A DNA stretch of 64,000 nt from Zoogloea dura (GCF_012927165.1 NZ_JABBGA010000018.1:1-64000), one strand, 5' to 3'; counted from the first letter of the stretch, positions 17,227 through 26,690 are shown. The notes: generated from the letters alone by a model not told the origin. Numbers and translations: made by a program.

Positions 17227-18636
17227 TCAGATGGCGTAGTACATCTCGAACTCGACCGGATGCACTTCAACGCGCAGACGGTTCACTTCTTCCTGCTTGA
17301 GGGCAATGAAGGAGTCGATGAAGTCGTTGCTGAAGACGCCGCCGCGGGTCAGGAACTCGCGGTCCTTGTCCAGGGCTTCCAGAGCCTGTTCGAGGCTGGA
17401 ACAGACGGTCGGGATAAGCGCATCTTCTTCCGGCGGCAGATCGTACAGGTTCTTGTCGGCGGGGTCGCCCGGGTGGATCTTGTTCTGGATGCCGTCGAGG
17501 CCGGCCATCATCAGCGCGGCGAAGCACAGGTAGGGGTTGGCACCCGGATCCGGGAAACGGGTCTCGATGCGGCGAGCCTTTTCGCTGTTCACAAACGGGA
17601 TGCGGATGGAAGCGGAACGGTTCTTGGCGGAGTAGGCCAGCTTCACCGGAGCTTCGTAATGGGGCACCAGACGCTTGTAGGAGTTGGTCAGCGGGTTGGT
17701 GATGGCGTTCAGCGCACGGGCGTGCTTGATGATGCCGCCGATGTAGTACAGGGCGGTCTCGGACAGACCGGCGTAGCCATTGCCAGCGAACAGGTTCTTG
17801 CCGTCCTTCCAGATGGACTGGTGCACGTGCATGCCGGAACCGTTGTCACCAACGATGGGCTTCGGCATGAAGGTAGCCGTCTTGCCGTACTGGTGGGCAA
17901 CGTTCTGGACGATGTACTTGGTGATCTGGGTCTGGTCGGCGCGACGCACCAGGGTGTCGAACTTGGTGCCGATTTCGTTCTGGCCGGCGGTCGCCACTTC
18001 GTGGTGGTGCACTTCAACGGGCACGCCGCAGGCTTCGAGGGCCAGACACATGGCGGCACGCATGTCGTTGAAGGAGTCGACCGGGGGAACCGGGAAGTAG
18101 CCACCCTTCACAGCGGGGCGGTAGCCGGTGTTGCCACCTTCGAACTTCTGGTCGGACGACCAGGCAGCTTCTTCGGAGAAGATCTTGTGGTAGGCGCCGG
18201 ACATGCCGACCTTCCACTCGACGGAGTCGAAGATGAAGAATTCGGGTTCCGGACCAAAGTAGGCGGTGTCGCCGATGCCGGAGGACTTGAGGTAAGCCTC
18301 GGCGCGGTTGGCGATGGAGCGCGGGTCGCGGTCGTAGCCCTTGCCGTCGGCCGGATCGATCACGTCACAGCTCAGGACCAGAGTGGTTTCGTCGAAGAAC
18401 GGATCGATGTAGGCGGTGCTGGGGTCCGGCATCAGCAGCATGTCGGAAGCCTGGATACCCTTCCAGCCGGCGATCGAGGAGCCGTCGAATGCATGACCGC
18501 TTTCGAACTTGTCTTCGTCGAAAGCGCTGACCGGCACGCCAACGTGCTGTTCCTTGCCCTTGGTATCGGTGAAACGAAAATCAACAAATTTGACTTCGTT
18601 TTCCTGGACGATCTTCATGACGTCTTGCGGGGTCAT
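17227..18636 (-). CDS. glnA: Glutamine synthetase type I
   Basis: A 469-residue GSI-beta enzyme converting glutamate and ammonia to glutamine with ATP. The start ATG 18636 has AGGAGTGAG 5 bases upstream. Motifs include FDGSSIAGW, the ATP-binding [17 protein letters not shown] and the adenylylation site Tyr398 in NLYDLPPEE, so regulation by GlnE is expected. It is a stand-alone transcript: terminator at 17146-17179, sigma-54 promoter at ~18716-18732 with two NtrC boxes farther upstream. NtrBC encoded just downstream would drive it under nitrogen limitation. Confidence 0.98.
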   Translation of the reverse strand: MTPQDVMKIVQENEVKFVDFRFTDTKGKEQHVGVPVSAFDEDKFESGHAFDGSSIAGWKGIQASDMLLMPDPSTAYIDPFFDETTLVLSCDVIDPADGKGYDRDPRSIANRAEAYLKSSGIGDTAYFGPEPEFFIFDSVEWKVGMSGAYHKIFSEEAAWSSDQKFEGGNTGYRPAVKGGYFPVPPVDSFNDMRAAMCLALEACGVPVEVHHHEVATAGQNEIGTKFDTLVRRADQTQITKYIVQNVAHQYGKTATFMPKPIVGDNGSGMHVHQSIWKDGKNLFAGNGYAGLSETALYYIGGIIKHARALNAITNPLTNSYKRLVPHYEAPVKLAYSAKNRSASIRIPFVNSEKARRIETRFPDPGANPYLCFAALMMAGLDGIQNKIHPGDPADKNLYDLPPEEDALIPTVCSSLEQALEALDKDREFLTRGGVFSNDFIDSFIALKQEEVNRLRVEVHPVEFEMYYAI

Positions 18637-18715
18637 ATAACTCACTCCTAACGGGTTGAAGCTGCTGCGCAGTGGAAAAAGATATCGGTTACTACAATGA
18701 CTCAGCCGAGCAAGC

Positions 18716-18732
18716 AAGCATCAAACATGCCA
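18716..18732 (-). promoter_or_regulatory. Predicted sigma-54 promoter of glnA
   Basis: On the minus strand TGGCATGTTTGATGCTT matches the -24/-12 consensus TGGCACG-N4-TTGCW, with the invariant GG and GC exactly 10 bases apart. The start site would fall near 18705, giving a leader of about 70 bases before the glnA ATG. Confidence 0.8.
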
Positions 18733-18794
18733 GCCCGAAAAACAAAACACCTCATTGTGCCACAAGGGCAATAAGGCGCGCCCCGAAAAAATAT

Positions 18795-18811
18795 TGCACC
18801 GATATAGTGCT
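18795..18811. promoter_or_regulatory. Predicted NtrC binding site 1
   Basis: TGCACC-GATAT-AGTGCT resembles the NtrC palindrome TGCACY-N5-GGTGCA. It is centred near position -98 relative to the predicted glnA start. An additional short palindrome GTGCTCAGCAC overlaps its right half (18807-18817). Confidence 0.75.
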
Positions 18812-18825
18812 CAGCACTCACAAAT

Positions 18826-18842
18826 CGCACCGCATTGGTGCA
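18826..18842. promoter_or_regulatory. Predicted NtrC binding site 2
   Basis: CGCACC-GCATT-GGTGCA is an almost perfect NtrC palindrome, centred near -129 and 31 bp (three helical turns) from site 1. The remainder of the 18637-19001 gap is the glnA leader and about 160 bases before the rhodanese gene with no other recognised signal. Confidence 0.82.
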
Positions 18843-19001
18843 ATTTCGCAGCCATTCCCCCCACCCACCCCGAAGCATGCACCGTCAAGGCCCACCAGCC
18901 ACCGTCATCCCCGGCGCGGTGAAGACATGTCCGCACACCGCTTGCAGCCCCGGGGGGCAGCGGTATACTCGCAAACCCGTCGTTCTCATCGGACTACCGC
19001 C

Positions 19002-19454
19002 ATGGGAAAACTCAGTGACACCCTCAACCTCGCCCAGGAACGCGCCCGTGGGCTGAACCTCCCCTATGCGGGTTCCCTCACGCCCCGCGAAGCCTCGGAG
19101 ATCCTGGCACTAGCCCCCGGTGCCAAGCTGGTGGACGTGCGCACCCGGGCCGAATGGGACTGGGTCGGCCGGATTCCCGGCGCGATCGAGATCGAGTGGA
19201 TGCTCTACCCGGGCAACGAACCCAACCCCCATTTTCTCGCCCAATTCAAGCGTCAGGTGGATCCGGAAGCCCTGGTCATGTTCCTGTGTCGCAGCGGAGC
19301 GCGCTCCAATGCTGCAGCGACACTGGCCGCCAACTCGGGCTACACCAACGCCTACAACATCCTCGAAGGCTTCGAGGGCGACAAGGATGCCAGCGGCCAC
19401 CGTAACAAGGTCGGGGGCTGGCGCCATGCCGGCCTGCCGTGGAACCAGGGCTGA
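19002..19454 (+). CDS. Rhodanese-like sulfurtransferase
   Basis: A 150-residue single rhodanese domain starting at ATG 19002. LVDVRTRAEWDWVGRIPGA is the N-terminal signature; the active-site loop is FLCRSGARSN with the catalytic Cys that carries persulfide; the C-terminal FEGDKD...VGGWRHAGLPW segment is typical of the PspE/GlpE-like group seen in betaproteobacteria. It lies 19 bases before nadA and is likely co-transcribed with it. NadA has an oxygen-sensitive Fe-S cluster, so a role in sulfur supply is possible but not shown. Confidence 0.9.
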   Translation: MGKLSDTLNLAQERARGLNLPYAGSLTPREASEILALAPGAKLVDVRTRAEWDWVGRIPGAIEIEWMLYPGNEPNPHFLAQFKRQVDPEALVMFLCRSGARSNAAATLAANSGYTNAYNILEGFEGDKDASGHRNKVGGWRHAGLPWNQG

Positions 19455-19473
19455 ACAACAGGACACCCCAGAG

Positions 19474-20574
19474 ATGCAAGCCGTAGCCATCAGTTTCGAC
19501 CGTTTCAACACGCTCTCCGACCAAGACGCGCATGCCCGCATCCAGGCCGCCCGGGCCCGCCTCGGTGACCGGGCCGTGCTGCTGTGCCACCACTACCAGC
19601 GCGCGGACGTTTACAAATACGCCGACCTCACCGGCGACTCCCTCAAGCTGTCGCGCCTGGCCGCCGAAACCGACGCCGAGTTCATCGTGTTCTGCGGTGT
19701 GCATTTCATGGCCGAAGTGGCGGACATCATGTCCAAGCCCCACCAGCAGGCCATCCTGCCCGACCTGGCGGCCGGCTGTTCGATGGCCGACATGGCCAAC
19801 CTGGCCAAGGTGGAACGCTGCTGGCGGGAACTCACCGAAGTGCTCGGCACGCCGGACGAGCAGATCACCCCGGTGACCTACATCAACTCCGCCGCCGATC
19901 TCAAAGCCTTCTGCGGCGAGCATGGCGGCATCGTGTGCACCTCCACCAACGCCCCCGTGATCCTCGACTGGGCCTTCAAGCAGCGCGAGAAGGTGCTGTT
20001 CTTCCCCGACCAGCACCTCGGCCGGTGGACCGGCTTCAAGAAGAACATCCCCCTCGACGAGATGGTGGTGTGGGATCCCGACCAGGAATATGGCGGCCTC
20101 ACCCCGGAACAGATCCGCAAGGCCAAGGTGCTGCTCTGGAAGGGGCACTGCTCGGTGCACCAGATGTTCCAGCCGGCGCACATCATCAAGTTCCGCAATC
20201 AGTATCCGGACGGCTTCGTCATCTCCCATCCGGAGAGCTCACTGGAAGTGTGCCGCCAGTCCGACTACGTGGGCTCCACCGAGTACATCATCAAGGTGAT
20301 CAAGGACGCCGCCCCCGGCACCCGCTGGCTGGTCGGCACCGAGCTGAACCTGGTGAACCGCCTGGCCGAAGAAGTGAAGCCGGAAGGCAAGATCGTCCAG
20401 TTCATGGCCCCCACGGTGTGCATGTGCTCGACCATGCAGCGCATCGACCCGCAACACTTGGCCTGGACTCTCGAGAACCTCGCCGACGGCAAGGTGGTCA
20501 ACCGCATCACCGTACCCGAACACGAGGCCACGCTGGCCAAGGTTGCCCTGGAACGCATGCTCGCCGTGTCCTGA
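19474..20574 (+). CDS. nadA: Quinolinate synthase A
   Basis: A 366-residue enzyme condensing iminoaspartate with dihydroxyacetone phosphate to quinolinate for NAD synthesis. Conserved cysteines for the [4Fe-4S] cluster are in AGCSMADM, KGHCSVHQMF and PTVCMCSTMQ, with HHYQ early in the protein and VISHPESS later. The ATG at 19474 follows the rhodanese gene closely. No other nad genes are in the window. Confidence 0.97.
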   Translation: MQAVAISFDRFNTLSDQDAHARIQAARARLGDRAVLLCHHYQRADVYKYADLTGDSLKLSRLAAETDAEFIVFCGVHFMAEVADIMSKPHQQAILPDLAAGCSMADMANLAKVERCWRELTEVLGTPDEQITPVTYINSAADLKAFCGEHGGIVCTSTNAPVILDWAFKQREKVLFFPDQHLGRWTGFKKNIPLDEMVVWDPDQEYGGLTPEQIRKAKVLLWKGHCSVHQMFQPAHIIKFRNQYPDGFVISHPESSLEVCRQSDYVGSTEYIIKVIKDAAPGTRWLVGTELNLVNRLAEEVKPEGKIVQFMAPTVCMCSTMQRIDPQHLAWTLENLADGKVVNRITVPEHEATLAKVALERMLAVS

Positions 20575-20603
20575 GCGGCCAACCCGCAACTCCGCACTCA
20601 AGC

Positions 20604-20619
20604 GGCGCCTGCGGGCGCC
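20604..20619 (+). terminator. Hairpin after nadA
   Basis: GGCGCC-TGCG-GGCGCC forms a perfect 6-bp stem 29 bases after the nadA stop, followed by GTTCTTC. A weak to moderate terminator. Confidence 0.5.
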
Positions 20620-20652
20620 GTTCTTCATCGCAGGGCCGCCCCTAGATGAAAA

Positions 20653-20706
20653 GCCCCCGCGGGGGCAGCGACCCCGCGCAGCGGTGGAGCGCGGGGGGTT
20701 GTTTTT
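20653..20706 (+). terminator. GC-rich double hairpin with T5 tract
   Basis: A palindrome GCCCCCGCGGGGGC (20653-20666) is followed by CCCCGCG (20672-20678) pairing with CGCGGGG (20690-20696), then GGTTGTTTTT. This is a strong factor-independent terminator candidate for the rhodanese-nadA unit. The phrase TTCATCGCAGG occurs on both sides (about 20624 and 20706). Confidence 0.7.
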
Positions 20707-20741
20707 CATCGCAGGCCGGGTACAACCATGAAGGAGATCCG

Positions 20742-21491
20742 ATGAGCAGCCTGCGCATCTGTACCTACAACATCCACAAAGGTTTCTCCCAGTTCAACCG
20801 GCGCCTGTCCATCCACGACCTGCGCGAGCGCCTGCGCCTGCTCGGCGCCGACGTCGTCTTCCTGCAGGAAGTCCAAGGCATGCACCTGCGCCATGCGCAC
20901 CTCCGCCCCGACTGGCCGACCCAGCCCCAACACGAGTTCCTGGCCCGCGACGTGTGGCAGCAGACCGCCTACGGCGGCAACGCCGTCTACGACCACGGCC
21001 ATCACGGCAACGCCATCCTCAGCCGCCATCCCATCCTGTCCCAGGCCAACCAGGACGTCTCCGACCACCGCTTCGAAAGCCGCGGCCTGCTCCACTGCGA
21101 GATCCGGGTCGATGGCATGCGGGAGCCCGTACATTGCGTCTGCGTGCACCTCGGCCTGACCGCCGGCAGCCGGCGGCGCCAGATGGCCGCCCTGGTCAAA
21201 CGCCTCGACGAGCTGGCGCCGGCCGGTGCGCCGCTGATCATCGCCGGTGACTTCAACGACTGGCGCAACCACGCCGACGACTGCCTGACCTCGCAGCTGG
21301 GCGTGACGGAGGCCTTCGTGTCGATCCGCGGCCGGCCGGCACGGAGCTTCCCGAGCAACCTGCCCGTGCTGCGCCTGGACCGGATCTATGTGCGGGGCTT
21401 CAGCGTGGACCGGGCCGAAGTGCACTACGGCCTGCCATGGAGCCAGATCTCGGACCATGCCCCCCTCACCGCCCAGCTCAGCACCCACTGA
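20742..21491 (+). CDS. YbhP-like endonuclease/exonuclease/phosphatase family protein
   Basis: A 249-residue EEP-fold hydrolase (start ATG with AAGGAGA 4 bases before). Motifs: RICTYNIHKG (N-terminal Asn), VVFLQEVQG (Glu metal ligand), GDFNDWRNH and the terminal SDHAPLTAQL His. E. coli ybhP lies next to clsB (ybhO), and here the same pair is kept with a 12-base gap, so a link to phospholipid metabolism is likely. Substrate is not known. Confidence 0.88.
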   Translation: MSSLRICTYNIHKGFSQFNRRLSIHDLRERLRLLGADVVFLQEVQGMHLRHAHLRPDWPTQPQHEFLARDVWQQTAYGGNAVYDHGHHGNAILSRHPILSQANQDVSDHRFESRGLLHCEIRVDGMREPVHCVCVHLGLTAGSRRRQMAALVKRLDELAPAGAPLIIAGDFNDWRNHADDCLTSQLGVTEAFVSIRGRPARSFPSNLPVLRLDRIYVRGFSVDRAEVHYGLPWSQISDHAPLTAQLSTH

Positions 21492-21503
21492 AGCACGCCG
21501 CCG

Positions 21504-22664
21504 ATGACCGTCCAATGGCTGCGGGGCAATGCCCTCACCCTGCTGGAAAACGGCACCTGCTTCTTCCCCACCCTGGTGGAAGAGATCAACCGCGCCACCA
21601 CCGAGATCTTCCTCGAAACCTACATTTTTGCCTCTGACGATATCGGCCGGACAGTGTCCGAGGCCCTGCAACGGGCCGCCCGGCGCGGCGTCACCGTGCG
21701 TCTGATCGTGGATGGCTTCGGCGGACGGGATTTTGTGGCGCACCTGATGGAGCCCCTGACGGAGGCCGGCGTCCATGTGCTGATCTACCGCCGCGAGGTC
21801 GCCACCCTGTCCCTGCGTCGCCACCGCCTGCGCCGGCTGCACCGCAAGCTGGCGGTCATCGACGGCCGCGTCGCCTTTGTCGGTGGCATCAACATCATCA
21901 GCGACTACGAAGCCCCAGCCCTGGACGCCCCCCGCCAGGACTACACGGTACGCATAGAGGGCCCCCTGCTGGCCCCCATCCATTCCAGCGCCTGGCATGT
22001 CTGGGGGCTGGTCAGCTGGGCCTCCTTCCGGCGCCGCCTGCGCCTGCTCGGCAAGGTGCATCCCCAGGCCCTCCCGGTCGGCGACACGGAAGCGGCCTTC
22101 GTGATCCGCGACAACATCCGCCACCGGCGCGACATCGAGGACGCCTACCTGCTGGGCATCGCCGCCGCCCGCCGCGAGATCATCCTCGCCAACGCCTACT
22201 TCCTGCCCGGCCGGCGCTTCCGCCAGGCCCTGCTGGCCGCGGCCCGGCGAGGCGTCCGCATCACCCTGCTGGTCCAGGGGCTCGCCGACCACCCCCTACA
22301 GCAGCTAGCCACCCGGGCCATCTACGACTCCCTGCTGAGCGCCGGCATACGGATCATCGAGTACCACCGCAGCTACCTGCATGCCAAGGTCGCCGTGATC
22401 GACGAGCACTGGGCCACCGTCGGCTCCAGCAATATCGACCCCTTCAGCCTCCTTCTGGCCCGTGAGGCCAACGTGGTGATCCGTCACTCCCCCTTCGCTG
22501 CCACCTTGCGCGACAGCCTGCTGCAGGCCATCGCCCGGGGAGGCCGGGAGATCCATGCCGATGCCTGGCAACGCGCGCCCCTGTCGCAGCGCCTGATCAA
22601 CTGGACTGCATACGGGCTGGTGCGACTGATGATAGGCATCGCCGGCTACGGCAACCGCCACTGA
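21504..22664 (+). CDS. clsB: Cardiolipin synthase B (phospholipase D family)
   Basis: A 386-residue protein with two HKD motifs: HRKLAVIDGRVAFVGGIN (residues ~113-130) and HAKVAVIDEHWATVGSSNID (~293-312). ClsB in E. coli uses phosphatidylglycerol, or phosphatidylethanolamine plus PG, to make cardiolipin or PG. There is no transmembrane pair at the N terminus, in agreement with ClsB rather than ClsA. It follows the YbhP-like gene in an apparent operon. Confidence 0.92.
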   Translation: MTVQWLRGNALTLLENGTCFFPTLVEEINRATTEIFLETYIFASDDIGRTVSEALQRAARRGVTVRLIVDGFGGRDFVAHLMEPLTEAGVHVLIYRREVATLSLRRHRLRRLHRKLAVIDGRVAFVGGINIISDYEAPALDAPRQDYTVRIEGPLLAPIHSSAWHVWGLVSWASFRRRLRLLGKVHPQALPVGDTEAAFVIRDNIRHRRDIEDAYLLGIAAARREIILANAYFLPGRRFRQALLAAARRGVRITLLVQGLADHPLQQLATRAIYDSLLSAGIRIIEYHRSYLHAKVAVIDEHWATVGSSNIDPFSLLLAREANVVIRHSPFAATLRDSLLQAIARGGREIHADAWQRAPLSQRLINWTAYGLVRLMIGIAGYGNRH

Positions 22665-22727
22665 GCAAGCCTCCCCGGACATGGGAGAATGCGGGCTGCC
22701 CAAACCGCCACTGACCATTGCCACGCC

Positions 22728-23213
22728 ATGTACCCTGCCCCCGACTTCGAATCCAGGATCTGCCCCCCCGAACACCTTGCCGAACGCATCGCCACGCTGC
22801 CGCGCCCGCTGGTGTTCACCAACGGCTGCTTCGACATCCTGCACCGGGGGCACGTCACCTACCTGGCCCAGGCCCGCGCCCTGGGTGCGGCCATGGTGGT
22901 GGCGCTCAACAGCGATGACTCGGTGCGCCGCCAGGGCAAAGGCGCCGACCGACCGATCAACACACTGGCCGACCGCCTGGCGGTGATGGCCTCCCTGGCC
23001 TGCGTGGACCTGGTGACCTGGTTCGACGAGGACACACCCATCGCGCGCATCCTGGAATGCCAGCCCGACGTGCTGGTCAAGGGCGGCGACTGGGCGCCGG
23101 AGCGCATCGTGGGAGCACCGGAGACCCTCGCGCGCGGCGGCAGCGTGCACTCCATTCCCTTCGAACACCAGCGCTCGACCACCGCCCTGCTCGACAAGAT
23201 CCGCCGCCTCTAG
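22728..23213 (+). CDS. hldE: D-glycero-beta-D-manno-heptose 1-phosphate adenylyltransferase
   Basis: A 161-residue nucleotidyltransferase corresponding to the C-terminal half of E. coli HldE (also named RfaE2/HldC). Motifs: VFTNGCFDILHRGHVTYL with the HxGH signature, NSDDSVRRQGKGADRPIN, and VKGGDW. It makes ADP-heptose for the LPS inner core. The sugar kinase half is absent, as is usual in betaproteobacteria, where it is a separate gene. The symbol is for the family; rfaE2 is equally used. Confidence 0.93.
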   Translation: MYPAPDFESRICPPEHLAERIATLPRPLVFTNGCFDILHRGHVTYLAQARALGAAMVVALNSDDSVRRQGKGADRPINTLADRLAVMASLACVDLVTWFDEDTPIARILECQPDVLVKGGDWAPERIVGAPETLARGGSVHSIPFEHQRSTTALLDKIRRL

Positions 23214-23349
23214 GCAGGACAGGCGTCTGCGGGACCTTGGGCGCCACGGCAGGTTCTTTTATTATTCCTTTCATATCTAAGATCAAGGCTTTTTCAGGCC
23301 TAAAATAACTAAGAGCCACCCAACCCTTTTCCTGAGCAGGAGATCCGCC

Positions 23350-24282
23350 ATGCGCATCGCCAACAACGTCGCCGAACTGATCGGCAACACCCCCCTGGTC
23401 AAGCTCAACAAGCTGGCTCCGAAGAACGGCGCCACCCTGGCCCTCAAACTGGAGTTCTTCAACCCAGCCCACAGCGTCAAGGACCGCATCGCCGCGGCCA
23501 TGCTCGACGCTGCCGAAGCGGCCGGCCAGATCAAGCCCGACACCATCATCCTCGAGCCCACCTCCGGCAACACCGGCATCGGCCTGGCCATGGTCTGCGC
23601 GGCACGCGGCTACAAGTGTGCCTTCGTGATGCCCGAGACCATGAGCCGCGAGCGCAAGCTGCTGCTCAAAGCCTATGGCGCCGACCTGATCCTCACCCCC
23701 GGCCCCGAGGGCATGCCCGGCGCTGTGAAGAAGGCCGAGGAAATGGCCGCGGCCGACAGCCGTTACCTCATCCCCCAGCAATTCGAAAACCCCGCCAACC
23801 CGGCCATCCACCGCAAAACCACCGCAGAGGAGATCTGGGCCGACACCGACGGCCAGGTGGACATTTTTGTCTCCGGCGTGGGCACCGGCGGCACCGTCAC
23901 CGGCGTGGGTGAAGTCCTCAAGGCGCGCAAGCCCGGCGTCCAGGTCATCGCCGTCGAGCCCGCCGCCAGCCCCATCCTGTCCGGCGGCCAGCGCGGCCCC
24001 CACCCCATCCAGGGCATTGGTGCCGGCTTCGTACCGGGCATCCTCAACACCAAAATCTACGACGAGGTCGTCCAGGTGCCCAACGATGCGGCCCTCGATG
24101 TCGCCCGCCGCCTCGCCAGCGAGGAAGGCCTGCTGGTCGGGATCTCTTCGGGCGCCGCCGTATGGGCCGCCCTGCAGGTGGCCGAGCGCCCCGAAAACGC
24201 CGGCAAGCTGGTGGTTGTGATCATCCCGTCCTTCGGCGAGCGCTATTTGTCCACCGTGCTCTACCAGCATCTGGAGGTTTGA
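23350..24282 (+). CDS. cysK: Cysteine synthase A (O-acetylserine sulfhydrylase)
   Basis: A 310-residue PLP enzyme making cysteine from O-acetylserine and sulfide. The PLP lysine is in [14 protein letters not shown], with the substrate loop [12 protein letters not shown] and the glycine-rich [12 protein letters not shown] phosphate loop. The 136-base upstream gap holds an AT-rich block (23256-23310) likely containing its promoter and a GAGCAGGAGA ribosome binding site. The C terminus (LYQHLEV) lacks the usual terminal isoleucine seen in CysK proteins that bind CysE. Confidence 0.95.
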   Translation: MRIANNVAELIGNTPLVKLNKLAPKNGATLALKLEFFNPAHSVKDRIAAAMLDAAEAAGQIKPDTIILEPTSGNTGIGLAMVCAARGYKCAFVMPETMSRERKLLLKAYGADLILTPGPEGMPGAVKKAEEMAAADSRYLIPQQFENPANPAIHRKTTAEEIWADTDGQVDIFVSGVGTGGTVTGVGEVLKARKPGVQVIAVEPAASPILSGGQRGPHPIQGIGAGFVPGILNTKIYDEVVQVPNDAALDVARRLASEEGLLVGISSGAAVWAALQVAERPENAGKLVVVIIPSFGERYLSTVLYQHLEV

Positions 24283-24286
24283 GCGC

Positions 24287-25441
24287 TTGACCGCCTTCGA
24301 TTTCAGCAAGGGCCCGGACCGGGCCGGCAGCGACAGCATCAAGTGGCGGCGCTACGCCGGCCGTGACGTGATCCCGATGTGGGTGGCCGACATGGACTTC
24401 GCCGCGCCGCCCCCCGTGCTCGATGCCCTCAAGGCCCGCCTCGAGCATGGTGTGTTCGGCTACGCCGACCCCTGGCCCTCCCTGCAGGAAGCCGTCATCG
24501 AAGGCATCGTCCGCGATCACGCCTGGCGCATCCAGCCCGACTGGCTGGTGTGGCTGCCCGGCGTGGTCACCGGCTTCAACGTCGCGGTACGGGCGGTCGG
24601 CCAGCCCGGCGATGGAGTTTTCACCGCCACCCCGGTCTACCCCCCTTTCCTGCACGCCCCCGCCAACTTCGGCCAGCGCTTGGTGAGCACCGCCATGGTC
24701 CGCAACGGCGCCCGCTGGGAATGGGACTGGCCGCGGACCGAAGCGGCCCTGGCCGAAGGGGTGCGCCTGTTCATGCTGTGCAACCCGCACAACCCGGTGG
24801 GCCGCGTCTTCGACCGGGAGGAGCTGACCCGCATCGCCACGCTGGCCGAGCGCCACGACCTGGTCATCTGCTCCGACGAGATCCACTGCGGGCTGGTCCT
24901 CGACCCGGCCACCCCGCACATCCCCATCGCGGCGCTCGACGAGAACATCGCCCGCCGCAGCATCACCCTGATGGCGCCCTCCAAGACCTGGAACATCCCG
25001 GCGCTGTACTGCGCCTTCGCGATCATTCCCGACGCAAGCCTGCGGGCCCGCTACAAGCGGGCGATGGCCGGCATCGTGCCGCACGTGAACGTCCTCGGCC
25101 TGACCGCCACCGAGGTGGCCTACCGGGACGGCGGCCCCTGGCGCGAGGCGCTGCTCGGCACCCTGCGCGCCAACGCGGCCCGGGTCGAGACCGTGATCGC
25201 CGAACTGCCTGGCCTCGTTACCACGCCGGTCGAGGCCACCTACCTGGCCTGGATCGACTGCCGGGACTTCCTCACCGCGCGGGGCATCGCCAACGCCGCG
25301 GCCTTCTTCGAGGGTGCCGGCGTCGGTCTCTCGGATGGCAAGGACTTCGGCCTGCCCGGCTTTGTGCGCCTCAACTTCGGCTGCCCGCCGAGCCGCCTCG
25401 AGGAAGGGCTCGGACGCATCCGCCGCGCCGTGCTCGGCTGA
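24287..25441 (+). CDS. PatB/MalY-type pyridoxal-phosphate C-S lyase
   Basis: A 384-residue fold-type I PLP enzyme; PMWVADMDF near the N terminus, NPHNPVGRVF, SDEIHCGL and the PLP lysine in APSKTWNIP are hallmarks of the MalY/PatB cystathionine beta-lyase group. It begins with TTG four bases after cysK, because the first in-frame ATG is 31 residues in, beyond conserved sequence; GGAGG lies 12 bases upstream. Adjacent to cysK it probably works in cysteine/methionine interconversion. Confidence 0.9.
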   Translation: MTAFDFSKGPDRAGSDSIKWRRYAGRDVIPMWVADMDFAAPPPVLDALKARLEHGVFGYADPWPSLQEAVIEGIVRDHAWRIQPDWLVWLPGVVTGFNVAVRAVGQPGDGVFTATPVYPPFLHAPANFGQRLVSTAMVRNGARWEWDWPRTEAALAEGVRLFMLCNPHNPVGRVFDREELTRIATLAERHDLVICSDEIHCGLVLDPATPHIPIAALDENIARRSITLMAPSKTWNIPALYCAFAIIPDASLRARYKRAMAGIVPHVNVLGLTATEVAYRDGGPWREALLGTLRANAARVETVIAELPGLVTTPVEATYLAWIDCRDFLTARGIANAAAFFEGAGVGLSDGKDFGLPGFVRLNFGCPPSRLEEGLGRIRRAVLG

Positions 25442-25448
25442 CATCCGG

Positions 25449-26690
25449 GTGAGCGCCGCGTCCGCCCCCGAGGATCGCCTACCCCGCGACTTCAGGCTCT
25501 ACCTGCTGATCAGCGTGGCCGGCGCCACGGTGCAGTTCGGCCAGGCCGTGGCGGTGGGCTGGGCGATCTACGAGCAGACCGGCACGGCCATGGCTCTCGG
25601 CCTGGTCGGGCTGGCCCAGTTCCTGCCGATCCTGTTCTTCTTCCTGCCCGCCGGGCAGGTGGCCGACCGTTTCGAGCGGCGCAGCGTGATCGTGGTCAGC
25701 CTGGTGCTGACCCTGCTCGCCACGCTGCTGCTGGCCGTCTGCGCCGGGCTGCACCTGCCCCCCGGGTGGACCTACGCCGCCCTGGTGCTCACTGGCTGCG
25801 CGCAGATCCTCAACCGGCCGGCCCGCGATGCCCTGATGCCGACCCTGGTGGCCCCCGCCCGGCTGGCCCCCAGCATCGCCCTGGCCACCTCCCTGCACCA
25901 GATCGCCTCCATGGCTGCCCCGGCCCTGGCCGGCTTTGGCCTCGCCCTGTTCCATTCGGCGCTGCCGATCCACCTGTTCAACGCCTTCATCACCCTGCTC
26001 GCCCTCGGCGCCGCCCTGGCCATCCGGCAGCGCTCCCGGGGCCATGCCGGGGTCCAGTCCGGTGGGCGTATGACGGAACTCCTGGCCGGCTTCACCCACA
26101 TCTGGCGCCAGCGCCTGCTGCTGGCCGTGATGAGCATCGACCTGTTCGCGGTGCTGTTCGGCGGCGCCGTGGCCCTGCTCCCGGTGTACGCCAAGGACAT
26201 CCTGCACGTGGGGCCGGCGGGGCTGGGGCTGCTCAGCACCGCGCCGGCCATCGGGGCGGTGGTCGCCGGGCTGTTCGTGGCGCGCCGCGGCGTGGCCCTC
26301 GACGGCCGGCTGTTCCTCGGCGCCGTTGGCGGCTTCGGGCTGATGACCGTGATCTTCGGCCTGTCCTCCGCCTTTCCCCTGTCCCTCGCCGCCCTGATCC
26401 TGCTCGGCGGCCTCGACAGCATCAGCGTGGTCCAGCGCAGCACGGTGATCCAGCAAGGCACCCCCGACACCCTGCGTGGCCGGGTCGCTGCGGTGAACCG
26501 GGTCTTCATCAGCTCCTCCAACGAACTCGGCGCCCTCGAGTCGGGCATGCTGGCCAGCCTCACCGGGCCGGTCGTCGCCGTGGTGGCCGGCGGCCTGATG
26601 ACCATCGCCATCGTGCTGCTGGCGCCACGGGTCTTTCCGGAACTGGGGGGGATGCGCCCCACCTCCCACGACCCCGACGGCATTTCCTGA
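25449..26690 (+). CDS. MFS transporter of the EntS/DHA3 group
   Basis: A 413-residue, about 12-TM permease starting at GTG 25449, seven bases after the patB stop; an open frame reaches farther upstream but overlaps patB. Features: VGWAIYEQTGTAMALGLVGLAQFLP, the MFS loop 2-3 motif GQVADRFERRSV, and repeated hydrophobic segments. Proteins of this type export siderophores, drugs or other small molecules. Co-transcription with patB is likely; the substrate is not predictable. Confidence 0.87.
   Translation: MSAASAPEDRLPRDFRLYLLISVAGATVQFGQAVAVGWAIYEQTGTAMALGLVGLAQFLPILFFFLPAGQVADRFERRSVIVVSLVLTLLATLLLAVCAGLHLPPGWTYAALVLTGCAQILNRPARDALMPTLVAPARLAPSIALATSLHQIASMAAPALAGFGLALFHSALPIHLFNAFITLLALGAALAIRQRSRGHAGVQSGGRMTELLAGFTHIWRQRLLLAVMSIDLFAVLFGGAVALLPVYAKDILHVGPAGLGLLSTAPAIGAVVAGLFVARRGVALDGRLFLGAVGGFGLMTVIFGLSSAFPLSLAALILLGGLDSISVVQRSTVIQQGTPDTLRGRVAAVNRVFISSSNELGALESGMLASLTGPVVAVVAGGLMTIAIVLLAPRVFPELGGMRPTSHDPDGIS

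Noticed and set aside
18736-18756. Second sigma-54-like element for glnA (minus strand TGGCACAATGAGGTGT)
   Set aside because: The -12 region has GT instead of the invariant GC; the element at 18716-18732 fits better.
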